This document shows, in pieces, positions 17,444 through 26,766 of a stretch of 36,033 nucleotides of DNA. Within the stretch, counting starts at the first letter, position 1. Every line of letters begins with the position of its first letter. A program made the position numbers and the translations under genes. Below the pieces are notes generated by a model. That model saw only the letters and a program-made list of their open reading frames with translations. It was not told the DNA's origin and did no database searches. The DNA is from an uncultured Clostridium sp. GTDB lineage: Bacteria; Bacillota; Clostridia; TANB77; CAG-465. Location: the NCBI GenBank assembly GCA_948470565.1, contig CAOKPF010000010.1:1-36033 (forward strand), written 5' to 3'.

Positions 17444-17455
17444 AAATTATAAAAT

Positions 17456-17497
17456 AAAAAATCATTGAATTTACATATATATTTTCAATGATTTTTT
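17456..17497. terminator. Bidirectional terminator after ftsH
   Basis: AAAAAATCATTGAA (17456-17469) pairs with TTCAATGATTTTTT (17483-17496) around a 13-base loop, with A- and T-rich runs on both sides. It ends the ftsH operon on the minus strand and anything transcribed from the plus strand. Confidence 0.8.
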
Positions 17498-17549
17498 ATT
17501 TACAATAATACTCTTTAATATTAATTAATATCACTTTTTATAATATAAT

Positions 17550-19367
17550 TTATGCATTAAACACAGCGTCAAATTCTTCTCCTGTAATTTTCTCCTTTTC
17601 TAGCAATATTTGTGCAATAATATGCAATTTATCTAAATTATCTTTTAATAACTTTTCAGCATATTTATATGCTCTCATTATTATTTCTTTTACTTCATCA
17701 TCAATTGCAGATGCAACTGTTTCACTATAATTTCTTTGATTATTCATATCTTTTCCCAAAAATACTTCATCTTGATTTGCACCAAAAGTAATTGGTCCAA
17801 GTTTATCAGACATACCATATTTTGTAACCATTTGCCTTGCTATTTTACTTGCTCTTTCTATATCATTAGAAGCACCTGTACTAACATCATTTAACACTAA
17901 TTCTTCAGCAACTCTTCCACCAAGTAAAGACACAATATGTTCTTGCATCTCTGATTTTGACATATAACTTTTATCTTCATTTGGTTTATACATAGTATAT
18001 CCACCAGCCATACCTCTTGGTATAATTGAAATTTCATGTACTGTATCATGTGTTGGTAAAAATCTTGATACTACTGCATGACCTGCTTCATGATATGCTG
18101 TAAGTTTCTTTTCCTTATCAGATATTACTTTACTACGCTTTTCAGGTCCCATCATAACTTTTACCATTGCTTCTTCTACATCTGTAATATCTACTTGTTT
18201 TTTATCTTTTCTAGCTGCAAGTAATGTAGCTTCATTTATCATATTTTCCAAATCTGCACCGCTAAATCCTGCGGTATTTTTTGCAATTATTTTAAAGTCA
18301 ATTCCAGGAACAAAAGGTTTATTCTTTGCATATAAGTTTAACATTTCTTCTCTTGCTGCAATATCTGGTTCACCTACAACTATTTGCCTATCAAATCTTC
18401 CTGGTCTAAGTAATGCAGGATCTAGTATGTCAGGTCTATTAGTAGCAGCCATTACTATAATACTCTCATGTGTTGCAAAACCGTCCATTTCAACTAATAA
18501 TTGGTTAAGAGTTTGTTCACGTTCATCATGTCCTCCACCAACACCAGCACCTCTATGACGACCAACTGCATCTATTTCATCTATAAATATTATACATGGT
18601 GAATTAGCTTTTGCCTCAGCAAATAGATCTCTTACACGAGAAGCACCAACACCAACAAACATTTCAACAAAGTCTGAACCACTTATAGAGAAAAATGGAA
18701 CACCAGCCTCACCAGCAACTGCCTTAGCGAGTAATGTTTTACCTGTTCCAGGCTTACCTACAAGCAATATTCCCTTTGGAATTCTTGCTCCCATTTCTTG
18801 ATACTTTTTAGGATTTTTTAAAAATTCCACTTCTTCTTTTAATTCTTCTTTTTCCTCTTTTAGTCCTGCTACTTTATCAAAAGTTATTTTATTTTTATCA
18901 TTTTTATCGAACTTTCTAGCTCTATTTCTACCAAAATTCATAGCCTTGTTATTACCATCACCAGTTTTTCTAAGCATATATATAAATATGAAAAATGTAC
19001 CAGCAAGTAATAAAATATTAGGTATAAGTGGTGCTATAACTTCCATAGCAGATTCTTTTTTTACAACAAGTTCAAACTTTCCTTCTATAACTTTAGGCTG
19101 AATTGATTCCATAAAAGTAGACGTTGATGGTAATTTTACATACCAAGAAACATTATCTTCATTTTTTAATGTAACACTTGCTGTTGTTCTATCACTGCTA
19201 AGTTCAACTTTAGATATTGAATCTTCATCAATTTTTTGCATCAATTCTGTATAGGACATATCTTTAGTAGCTGTTGAACTAAGCATAGTTATAAGATACA
19301 TTGTAATAAAAATTATACAAATATATGTAATTAACGTACTAAATAAGCCCTTTTGTTTTTTCCCCAT
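17550..19367 (-). CDS. ftsH: ATP-dependent zinc metalloprotease FtsH
   Basis: FtsH is a membrane-anchored hexameric AAA+ protease that degrades misfolded membrane proteins and short-lived regulators. The 605 residues comprise two membrane helices (about 9-29 and 112-132) flanking an outside domain. Walker A GKPGTGKT is at 204-211, Walker B FIDEID at 261-266, the second region of homology ends RPGRFDR at 321-327, and the zinc site is HEAGH at 426-430. The Lys in the Walker A loop (GKPG rather than GPPG) is a mild variation. The ATG follows AGGAGG, 14 bp after tilS. It is the last gene of the gdpP-rplI-dnaB-tilS-ftsH run. The hpt gene often found between tilS and ftsH is absent. Confidence 0.98.
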   Translation of the reverse strand: MGKKQKGLFSTLITYICIIFITMYLITMLSSTATKDMSYTELMQKIDEDSISKVELSSDRTTASVTLKNEDNVSWYVKLPSTSTFMESIQPKVIEGKFELVVKKESAMEVIAPLIPNILLLAGTFFIFIYMLRKTGDGNNKAMNFGRNRARKFDKNDKNKITFDKVAGLKEEKEELKEEVEFLKNPKKYQEMGARIPKGILLVGKPGTGKTLLAKAVAGEAGVPFFSISGSDFVEMFVGVGASRVRDLFAEAKANSPCIIFIDEIDAVGRHRGAGVGGGHDEREQTLNQLLVEMDGFATHESIIVMAATNRPDILDPALLRPGRFDRQIVVGEPDIAAREEMLNLYAKNKPFVPGIDFKIIAKNTAGFSGADLENMINEATLLAARKDKKQVDITDVEEAMVKVMMGPEKRSKVISDKEKKLTAYHEAGHAVVSRFLPTHDTVHEISIIPRGMAGGYTMYKPNEDKSYMSKSEMQEHIVSLLGGRVAEELVLNDVSTGASNDIERASKIARQMVTKYGMSDKLGPITFGANQDEVFLGKDMNNQRNYSETVASAIDDEVKEIIMRAYKYAEKLLKDNLDKLHIIAQILLEKEKITGEEFDAVFNA

Positions 19368-19381
19368 AGATTCCTCCTTTA

Positions 19382-20413
19382 TTAATAAATAATTGCATGA
19401 TATTTTGAAACTATTTCCAACTCAAATTTATTGCCAATTATATATTTTTTCCCTTTTATATTTTTTTCTAATAATTTCACTATATCATATACGTGAATAC
19501 TTTCAATTCCATCCAAATTTCCAAGCTTAAATTCAATTATTTTTCTAACAAATCTATTCTTTATAGCTTCGTGTTCTTTTAGAACAAGTGAATAATCAAA
19601 TTTTATAACATTATTAGTATTTTCAATTATTGAGTTATTTATTATATTATTAGTATATTCTGCTAAAAAATTTTCATCTTGAGATAAAAGCTTACTCATT
19701 CTAATAATATTATTACTAAAATTATTATTATAATTTTCTTTTAATTCAGGTATTAAATTATGCCTTACTTTATTCCTGCTATAAATATCTAAATCATTTG
19801 TACTATCATGACATGAATTTAAGTTACACATTTCATTATACAACAAAATGTCTTTTTTTTCAATAGTAAGAAGTGGTCTTATTAGATAATTAAATTTATA
19901 TTCCATTCCTATTAAACCTTTTAAACCACAACCACGTATAATATTTAATAATATAGTTTCTACATTATCATCTAAATTATGTGCAACTGCTATACTATTT
20001 GCTTTTTCTTCCTGTCTTAATTTTTCAAAAAATTCATATCTTACTTTTCTGCCACAAGTTTCTTCTGAAATTTTTAACTGTTTTGAAAGCTTTGGGATAT
20101 CTTCTTTTAGATAACAAAACTTTATATTTCTATCATCGCAAAATTTTTTTACATACACCTTCTCATCTTCAGCTTCCGCCCTTATCATATGGTTAACATG
20201 TGCTGTTATTAGTGCATATGTTAAATTGTACTTATTTTTTATATAATCTTGCATAGTATATAAGATATTTAAAAGGCACATAGAATCAGGTCCACCTGAA
20301 ACTGCAACAATAATTTTATCATTATTATTTATTAAATTATTGCTTACTATAACATCTATTACACTTTCTTCTATATATTTACAAATATTCTCACTTTTTT
20401 CTATTTTTCTCAT
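19382..20413 (-). CDS. tilS: tRNA(Ile)-lysidine synthetase TilS
   Basis: TilS attaches lysine to C34 of tRNA-Ile(CAU), changing its decoding from AUG to AUA. The PP-loop ATP-binding motif is VSGGPDS at 38-44, followed by AHVNHMIR and HNLDDNVETILLNIIRG, all typical of the N-terminal ATPase domain. The 343-residue length matches the short form, with a reduced C-terminal domain. The start ATG overlaps the dnaB stop (ATGA, 20410-20413), which indicates translational coupling. AUA codons are very common in this AT-rich genome, so the enzyme must be important. Confidence 0.96.
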   Translation of the reverse strand: MRKIEKSENICKYIEESVIDVIVSNNLINNNDKIIVAVSGGPDSMCLLNILYTMQDYIKNKYNLTYALITAHVNHMIRAEAEDEKVYVKKFCDDRNIKFCYLKEDIPKLSKQLKISEETCGRKVRYEFFEKLRQEEKANSIAVAHNLDDNVETILLNIIRGCGLKGLIGMEYKFNYLIRPLLTIEKKDILLYNEMCNLNSCHDSTNDLDIYSRNKVRHNLIPELKENYNNNFSNNIIRMSKLLSQDENFLAEYTNNIINNSIIENTNNVIKFDYSLVLKEHEAIKNRFVRKIIEFKLGNLDGIESIHVYDIVKLLEKNIKGKKYIIGNKFELEIVSKYHAIIY

Positions 20414-21759
20414 ACTCCCTCAATCTCAGGTCCTCTATATATATTAGCAAATCTAGTATATTGACCTGACCATGCAAGTTCAACAGTACCAGTCGAACCA
20501 CTTCTATTTTTTGCAAGTATTACTTCTGCTATATTCTTTTTTTCTGTATCAGGGTTATAATAATCTTCTCTATGTAAAAACATAACTATATCAGCATCCT
20601 GCTCAATTGCTCCTGATTCACGAAGATCGCTTAGCAATGGTTTATGATCTGTTCTTGCCTCACTAGCACGGCTAAGCTGCGATAGTGCAATAACTGGAAT
20701 ATTTAATTCTTTAGCCAGAATTTTTAATGATCTACTAATTTCAGTTATTTCTTGTTGTCTTGATGAACTCTTATTCTTAGATTCCATAAGCTGCAAATAA
20801 TCAATTATTATTAATCCTATATTTTTTTCTAACTTTGCTTTTCTGCACTTTGCTCTAAGCTCTGATGCAGACAATCCTGGTGTATCTTCAATATACAAAG
20901 GAATTTCTGATATTTTTCCACTAGCTTGACCTAATTTTAACCATTCATCTGAAGATAAATCTGCATTTTTTAATTTCATATTATCTACTTCAGCCTCACA
21001 AGCTATTATTCTTTTAGCCATTTGTTCAGCAGACATTTCAAGGCTAAACATCATAACCGGTACTTTCATACGCATAGCAACATAAGTTGCTATATTTAAT
21101 ACAAATGCTGTTTTACCCATTGCTGGCCTTGCAGCTATAATTATTAAATCTGATGGATTAAGTCCTGATATTTTAGCATCTAGATCTATAAATCCACTCT
21201 CAATTCCTGATATTTTTCTTTTATTTTGGTACATATCTTCTAAATCATCAAATACATTTACCAAAACTTCTTTTAAACTCGAATAGCCCTTTGTATTTCT
21301 ATCTTGCAATACATCAAAAACATTTTTCTCGGTTTGCTCTATAATTGTATCTACATCTTCAGATTGCGAATAACCTACTTTCAAAATTCCATTTGCTACA
21401 TTTATAAGTTTTCTTATAACTGACTTTTCTTCTACAATTTTTACATAGCTTTCTACATTAGATACTACTGGCACATTATCTATTAATGTGGCAAGATACG
21501 CAAGACCACCTATTTGTTCAACTGTTCCCCTAAGTGTTAATTGATCCTTTACAGTTATCATATCTATCTGTTTTCCTAAACTATATAGTTCTAACATAGC
21601 AGAATATATTTCTCTATTATCTTCTCTATAAAAATCTTCCGGTCTTAATTTTTCAACAGCTGATGTAACAGCTTCTGTATTAACCATCATTGAACCAATT
21701 ATTGCCTGTTCTGCTATAGTATCACTAGGTAAAACTCGGTTTGCAATCTCATTTTCCAC
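20410..21759 (-). CDS. dnaB: Replicative DNA helicase DnaB
   Basis: This is the hexameric 5'-3' helicase that unwinds DNA ahead of the replication fork. Of the 449 residues, 1-105 form the N-terminal dimerising domain (DTIAEQAIIGSMM). The RecA-like domain contains Walker A ARPAMGKT at 210-217, Walker B IIIDYLQL and the C-terminal QLSRASEAR plus DLRESGAIEQDAD motifs. The start is taken as GTG 21759, because AGGTGG lies five bases before it; the in-frame GTG at 21768 would overlap that site. It lies directly behind rplI and overlaps tilS by four bases. Confidence 0.97.
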   Translation of the reverse strand: MENEIANRVLPSDTIAEQAIIGSMMVNTEAVTSAVEKLRPEDFYREDNREIYSAMLELYSLGKQIDMITVKDQLTLRGTVEQIGGLAYLATLIDNVPVVSNVESYVKIVEEKSVIRKLINVANGILKVGYSQSEDVDTIIEQTEKNVFDVLQDRNTKGYSSLKEVLVNVFDDLEDMYQNKRKISGIESGFIDLDAKISGLNPSDLIIIAARPAMGKTAFVLNIATYVAMRMKVPVMMFSLEMSAEQMAKRIIACEAEVDNMKLKNADLSSDEWLKLGQASGKISEIPLYIEDTPGLSASELRAKCRKAKLEKNIGLIIIDYLQLMESKNKSSSRQQEITEISRSLKILAKELNIPVIALSQLSRASEARTDHKPLLSDLRESGAIEQDADIVMFLHREDYYNPDTEKKNIAEVILAKNRSGSTGTVELAWSGQYTRFANIYRGPEIEGV

Positions 21760-21768
21760 ATTTACCAC

Positions 21769-22215
21769 CTACAATCCAATTACTACTATTTTTAATTTTG
21801 CAATTACTCCCTCATATAATTTTACATCCACTGTATATGAACCTGTTTGTTTTATACCATTTTTTAGTACTATTTTCTTTTTATTAACATCTATATCATA
21901 TTTTTTCTTTATCTCTTCAGATATTTCTTTTTCTGTCACACTTCCAAAAAGTTTTCCGCCATCACCAATTTTATGTTTAAATTCTATATATCCCTGTTCT
22001 AATATAGCCTTTTGTTTATTTGCAGTTTCTAGTTCAGTAGATTTTTTATATTTTAACGCTTCAGTTTTATTCTTAGCTTCATTCAAATTCTTGTTATCTG
22101 CTAAAGAAGCAAATCCTTTAGGCAACAAAAAATTTCTTGCATAGCCTTCACTAACCTCTACTATCTGTAATTTTTTTCCTATACCTTTTATATCTTTATT
22201 TAATACAACTCTCAC
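21769..22215 (-). CDS. rplI: Ribosomal protein bL9
   Basis: bL9 binds 23S rRNA at the base of the L1 stalk and helps keep the reading frame. The 148 residues have the N-terminal RNA-binding domain (VVLNKDIKGIGKKLQIVEVSEGYARNFLLP region), the long connecting helix and the C-terminal domain with LFGSVT. The start is GTG 22215 behind GGAGGGTG. It sits between gdpP and dnaB, the usual order in Bacillota. Confidence 0.98.
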   Translation of the reverse strand: MRVVLNKDIKGIGKKLQIVEVSEGYARNFLLPKGFASLADNKNLNEAKNKTEALKYKKSTELETANKQKAILEQGYIEFKHKIGDGGKLFGSVTEKEISEEIKKKYDIDVNKKKIVLKNGIKQTGSYTVDVKLYEGVIAKLKIVVIGL

Positions 22216-22233
22216 TATCCACCCTCCTAAAAT

Positions 22234-24207
22234 TTATACCTCTTTATCTAAGTAATCATCTATACTTAAAATAAGCTTTTCTTTTGCCTCTTCTAATGTA
22301 ACATTACTAATCTGTGCACCAGCAAATGTCAAATGACCTCCACCACCAATTTTTTCCATTATACTTTGTACATTTATATCGCCAAGTGATCTACCAGATA
22401 TCATTACAACATCGTCAACTCGGCTTAACACAAATGATGCTAGAATTCCAGATATAGATAAAAGTTCATCTGCAGCCTGAGCGGCAATTATTGGCATATC
22501 ATCAGATTGCTGCTCAGTTACTGAAATTGCAATTCTTCCTTTTATAATTTCAGCATTCCTTACAATATCAACTTTAGATATATATGTATTAAAGTCGTTT
22601 TGAAATAATTGTTTTACTTCAGTCAAATCAATACCAAATTTTTTCAAATATGCTGCAACTTCGAAAGTTCTAACTCCAGTCTTAAACAAGAAGTTTTTTG
22701 TATCTATTACAATACCTGCATATATACATTCCGCCTCATTTGGTGTTAATTCAACATTCTCTGAGTACATTAAAAGCTCTGTAACAAGTTCACAAGCAGA
22801 TGAAGCATAAAGTTCATGATAAGTAAGTAGTGCGTTATCAATAAATTCTGCTCCTCTTCTATGATGATCTATTACTACTATTTTTTCAAATTCGTCAACT
22901 AATTCTGGATATGATACATATGACTTTTTATGAGTGTCTACAATTATTAATAATGAATCTGAAAAATCTTGCTTCTTCAAATCATCTTTGCTCACAAAAA
23001 CATCTTTATATTCCTCTTGAACTAGCAATTTTTCTATTAAGTTTTGTGTACTACTATTACATTTTGAATCTATTATAATAGTAGTCTGTTTTTGACAAGA
23101 TTTCGCAATTTTATATACACCAACAGCTGCTCCTATACAATCTATGTCCGTATTGTTATGTCCCATTATATATACTTTATCAGATTTTTGGATTAGTTCA
23201 TTTAATGCTTGAGAAATAGTTCTAGCTCTAACTCTACTAGTTTTCTCTAGTCCTAAATTTGCACCACCATAAAATACATATTCATTTCCCTTTTTAATGA
23301 CTACCTGATCTCCGCCTCTTCCCAGTGCAATATCCAATGCTGATGAACTTGCCATATATTTTCCATCAAGTATTTCCTCTTGATAGGATATTCCAACTGA
23401 AATTGTAACAGGTAATTTTGTCTTATCTGTGATATTTCTTATATTCTCCAAAATATAAAAATTTTCATCTTCCATTTTATCTAGATACTTTTTCTCTATA
23501 AATATAATAAATCTGTCTTTTTCTACTTTTATAGCAATTCCTTCATGTTCCTTTATGTAATTTGAAATTTCCTTACCAATCCTTGAGGAAATATCAGCCT
23601 TCTCAATATCATCTAACCCCTGCATTGTTTCCTCATAATTATCTACAAATACAATTCCTACTGCAAGTTTAGTGTCCTTTAATATATTCTTTAATTTACT
23701 TTCCTCACTTGTATTTATATATGAAATTAATATACCTTCTATATCTGACAATGTTATTTTATTTCCTATAACAGTATAACTTCTATCCCCGTTTTCAAAA
23801 AAGTCTTTCATCTCTAAATTTTGATTACTTTTGCTTTGTATTTTTAATATGCTCTCTTGTACTTCATCATCAGAAATTTCATATTTTAATACATTATTTT
23901 TCCACAAGATTTTTCCATTATCTGCTACAATTAGCATTGGGATTTTTATTAATTCAAAACTGTTTGTTAATGTACTAGTTAGACTATTAGACATTTCCAT
24001 TATTCTGGTATTTTTGTACTTTACCTCTCTTATACACATACAAATACAAATTATAACTATAGCAAGAATTAACAGTAAATCGATATATAAAGTGGTCGGC
24101 TTTACTACTAATACTACAATTAATACTATAATAGCTAACATAAAATATATTAATCTTACAGAAAATGCACTAAAATTTAACCATTTATTACTATTTAATT
24201 TCTTCAT
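22234..24207 (-). CDS. gdpP: Cyclic-di-AMP phosphodiesterase GdpP (DHH family)
   Basis: GdpP hydrolyses c-di-AMP to 5'-pApA and so controls potassium and cell-wall homeostasis. The protein is membrane-bound. Two helices lie at the N-terminus (about 12-30 and 33-50), then a PAS-like segment, a degenerate GGDEF domain (roughly 165-300; no GGDEF motif) and a DHH-DHHA1 catalytic unit. The latter has GHNNTDIDCIGAA, VIDHHRRGAEF and a C-terminal GGGGHLTFAGA. The start is ATG 24207 with AAGGAAG five bases before it; the upstream in-frame ATG has no such site. It heads the gdpP-rplI-dnaB-tilS-ftsH unit and has its own consensus promoter. Confidence 0.95.
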   Translation of the reverse strand: MKKLNSNKWLNFSAFSVRLIYFMLAIIVLIVVLVVKPTTLYIDLLLILAIVIICICMCIREVKYKNTRIMEMSNSLTSTLTNSFELIKIPMLIVADNGKILWKNNVLKYEISDDEVQESILKIQSKSNQNLEMKDFFENGDRSYTVIGNKITLSDIEGILISYINTSEESKLKNILKDTKLAVGIVFVDNYEETMQGLDDIEKADISSRIGKEISNYIKEHEGIAIKVEKDRFIIFIEKKYLDKMEDENFYILENIRNITDKTKLPVTISVGISYQEEILDGKYMASSSALDIALGRGGDQVVIKKGNEYVFYGGANLGLEKTSRVRARTISQALNELIQKSDKVYIMGHNNTDIDCIGAAVGVYKIAKSCQKQTTIIIDSKCNSSTQNLIEKLLVQEEYKDVFVSKDDLKKQDFSDSLLIIVDTHKKSYVSYPELVDEFEKIVVIDHHRRGAEFIDNALLTYHELYASSACELVTELLMYSENVELTPNEAECIYAGIVIDTKNFLFKTGVRTFEVAAYLKKFGIDLTEVKQLFQNDFNTYISKVDIVRNAEIIKGRIAISVTEQQSDDMPIIAAQAADELLSISGILASFVLSRVDDVVMISGRSLGDINVQSIMEKIGGGGHLTFAGAQISNVTLEEAKEKLILSIDDYLDKEV

Positions 24208-24242
24208 CTTAACTTCCTTTTTTACTACATTTTGCATTATAC

Positions 24243-24271
24243 ATTGTACTATTTTTTTTACTATTTGTCAA
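24243..24271 (-). promoter_or_regulatory. Promoter of the gdpP operon
   Basis: TTGACA (24266-24271), a 17-bp spacer and TACAAT (24243-24248) on the minus strand lie 36 bp before the gdpP start. It is a strong sigma-A match. Confidence 0.75.
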
Positions 24272-24330
24272 GCATAACAAAATTTATTGAAGTTATGATA
24301 ATTACACTACTTTTTATTATTATTTACATA

Positions 24331-24355
24331 AAAAGAGAAGAATTTACGCTTCTTC
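24331..24355 (-). terminator. Terminator of the gpsA/O-methyltransferase unit
   Basis: Minus-strand GAAGAA, loop GCGTAAA and TTCTTC, followed by TCTTTTT, form a short hairpin that includes the stop codon of the O-methyltransferase. Confidence 0.6.
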
Positions 24356-24964
24356 CCTTAATACACTAACAGCTATTCCATCACCTATATCAAATATTCT
24401 TGAATCTAACCTTTTATCTTCTAAAATTACACTTATATAATTCCTAAGCCTATTTACCGCTGTTCTATTTCTATGTTCATTATAATCAGACATAACCCTT
24501 CCTTTAAACAAAACATTATCCGCTATTATAATCCCATTTTTATTTATAAGTCTTAAGGCATTATCTAAAAATTTAGGATATTGCCCCTTTGCTGCATCTA
24601 TAAAAATTACATCATATTTTTCAATATTTTCATCAATTGTAGGCAAATACTCAGTTGCATCAGCATGTATTACTTCTATTTTTTCCTCAAGTCCAAACAG
24701 AGTTATATTTGATATAGCTTGATTATACATTTCTTCCTTTATTTCGATAGTTTTTATTTTTGCATTTTGTCCTGACAAATATTTAGAAAAATTTATTGCT
24801 GAATATCCTACTGCTGTTCCAAGTTCTAATATTTTATTAGGTCTTTTTATACTAAGTATCATCATTATAAATTCTAGTGATACATCTTGAAGTATAGGAA
24901 TGTAGTTTTTTCTTGCTTCTATTTTGATCTTTTCTAAATTTTCTTTAAACTCGTTTTCTTCCAT
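24344..24964 (-). CDS. SAM-dependent O-methyltransferase, TrmR (YrrM)-like
   Basis: The 206-residue enzyme shows the class I SAM-binding motif LELGTAVGYS at 46-55 and the metal-binding region VIFIDAAKGQYP at 119-130. It ends with the catechol/caffeoyl-CoA-type methyltransferase pattern IIADNVLFKGRV and a short C-terminal RIFDIGDGIAVS. In Bacillus the closest family member (TrmR/YrrM) methylates 5-hydroxyuridine at tRNA wobble position 34, and this is my preferred role; a small-molecule substrate is possible. It follows gpsA by 12 bases in the same direction, with GGGATAATAA before the ATG, so the two are probably co-transcribed. Confidence 0.85.
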   Translation of the reverse strand: MEENEFKENLEKIKIEARKNYIPILQDVSLEFIMMILSIKRPNKILELGTAVGYSAINFSKYLSGQNAKIKTIEIKEEMYNQAISNITLFGLEEKIEVIHADATEYLPTIDENIEKYDVIFIDAAKGQYPKFLDNALRLINKNGIIIADNVLFKGRVMSDYNEHRNRTAVNRLRNYISVILEDKRLDSRIFDIGDGIAVSVLREEA

Positions 24965-24976
24965 TTATTATCCCTA

Positions 24977-25951
24977 CTAACTATTTTTTATCTCCCTTAA
25001 TATATTAACTACTTTTAAATTATGATATATAATATTATACAATAAAGATATTGATTTTACATTTACTTCCTTTTCAGCTAAAATATGATATATTGAGCTT
25101 AATGTTGATATTCCCTCAATTGTTGATACATTCATACTTTTTTTAGCCTCATCTGACGATAGCCCTTTTCCTAAAAATTTACCATATGTATAATTTCTAC
25201 TTTTATTACTCATACAGGTAAGAAGTAAATCTCCAATTCCCGCATATGATAAAACTGTTGTAAGTTTTCCACCTAACAACTCTACTATTAATCTTATATC
25301 TTGAACAACGCAGGTCAAAATTGCAGCTCTCGTTGATTCACTAAGTTTCATACCATCACAAATTCCAAGCAATATTGCATAGACATTTTTTATTGCTGAT
25401 AGGTATTCAACACCTACTATATCTTTAATATCATTTACTACCACTCTATCATTTTCAAGTGCTATTTTTACTGTAATAGCTGCTATTTTTTCTGAAGATG
25501 CAACAACAAATCCTTGTTCATTTCTATTTGCCAAATCAGTAGCAAATGATGGACCAGCTAAAAAGCATATATTTTTATTATTTGTTTCTTCATAAACAAC
25601 TTCACTCATTCTTTTATTAGTTTCTTTTTCAAGTCCTTTTGAACAAATACAAATTACTTGTTCTGATTTTAAATACTTTGCTATCTCCCCTGCTACTTCT
25701 CTTACTGCAAGTGTTGGTACTGCTATTATTATTATTTTTGAATTTTCAATAGCTTCTTTTATATCAGATGTTAAAATTATATCCTTTGGTATTTTTACCT
25801 TAGGCAACAAAGCTTTATTCTCTCTATGTAATTTTACACTGTCAACTTCTTCTTGATACTTACTCCATATCACAATTTTATTATCATTGTCATGTAATAC
25901 CTTAGAGAGTGCTATTCCATAAGCACCCATTCCTAAAACTGAAATTTTCAT
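24977..25951 (-). CDS. gpsA: Glycerol-3-phosphate dehydrogenase (NAD(P)+) GpsA
   Basis: GpsA reduces dihydroxyacetone phosphate to sn-glycerol-3-phosphate for phospholipid synthesis. The protein (324 residues) starts with a Rossmann motif MKISVLGMGAYGIALSKVL, where GMGAYG replaces the usual GAGSWG. It continues with the family motifs CSKGLE, AGPSFA, the catalytic-lysine region AIKNVYAI and a C-terminal AGIGDLLLTCMS. The start is ATG 25951, directly behind GGGAGGATAT; a longer frame upstream has no site. Downstream lies the O-methyltransferase. Confidence 0.97.
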   Translation of the reverse strand: MKISVLGMGAYGIALSKVLHDNDNKIVIWSKYQEEVDSVKLHRENKALLPKVKIPKDIILTSDIKEAIENSKIIIIAVPTLAVREVAGEIAKYLKSEQVICICSKGLEKETNKRMSEVVYEETNNKNICFLAGPSFATDLANRNEQGFVVASSEKIAAITVKIALENDRVVVNDIKDIVGVEYLSAIKNVYAILLGICDGMKLSESTRAAILTCVVQDIRLIVELLGGKLTTVLSYAGIGDLLLTCMSNKSRNYTYGKFLGKGLSSDEAKKSMNVSTIEGISTLSSIYHILAEKEVNVKSISLLYNIIYHNLKVVNILREIKNS

Positions 25952-26083
25952 ATATCCTCCCTTTATATTATTAATAAAAATTATTTTCTTAATACAAATA
26001 ACCATTAATTGATAAATACATTAATAATTTTGAAAATATTTTAATACTATTTTTTTAACTTTATTTCTTACTCAAAATGGTAA

Positions 26084-26761
26084 CTACTCTCCACCATTTT
26101 CACATTGTTGCATAAACAATTTTTGATATTCATTCGCCTTTTCATCATTCCCAATATCCTCATATAATATAGCTAGCTTTTCCAATAATATTATTTTATT
26201 AATTAAATCATTTTTCTTTAAAGTCCTTTCTATAACATCAATTGCCTCTTTATAATCAGGATTTTCTCCCCTACTATATATATTCGATTTTATTAAAATA
26301 GCTTCTACACTTGTCGGATTATCCATTATATATTTATCTACAAGCTTAATCGCCTTATCTTTCTCAGATAAATCACAATATGCTTCCGTTAATCTTTTAA
26401 CTATAATTTCCTTTGAATAATTACCTATTTCAACTATATTTTGAGCCTCATTAAAGATTTCTATTCTTTCATTTGCATATTTATTTTCATGTATATTATA
26501 AAAGTTTAATATTTCATGTAGAATATTACAATATATATATTCACCGTCTACACAATGATTGTATTCATTTTCAGTTTTTATTCCATTAATATTTATAAAT
26601 TCTTTTACTGATTGCCATAATTTTTCAATTAATTTAACATTAGGTAATTCAACATCAAAGTATTTTTCTAGTGCATATTCATAACATATTTCTATTTTGA
26701 ATACTCCAATTTCTCTATCTTGTCCAAACTTTTTAATATATTTTTCAATTGGTTCTAGCAC
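26084..26761 (-). CDS. TPR-like helical protein, unknown function
   Basis: The 225-residue protein is helical. Its C-terminal half (about 100-220) shows tetratricopeptide-like helix pairs (LTEAYCDLSEKDKAIKLVDKYI, then AIDVIERTLKKNDL and LAILYEDIGNDEKANEYQKLF), typical of protein-protein interaction scaffolds. It begins at GTG 26761, six bases after the frameshifted SEC-C gene. The two were probably made together, perhaps as one pathway or once as parts of one larger protein. No catalytic motif is seen. Confidence 0.65.
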   Translation of the reverse strand: MLEPIEKYIKKFGQDREIGVFKIEICYEYALEKYFDVELPNVKLIEKLWQSVKEFININGIKTENEYNHCVDGEYIYCNILHEILNFYNIHENKYANERIEIFNEAQNIVEIGNYSKEIIVKRLTEAYCDLSEKDKAIKLVDKYIMDNPTSVEAILIKSNIYSRGENPDYKEAIDVIERTLKKNDLINKIILLEKLAILYEDIGNDEKANEYQKLFMQQCENGGE

Positions 26762-26766
26762 TACTT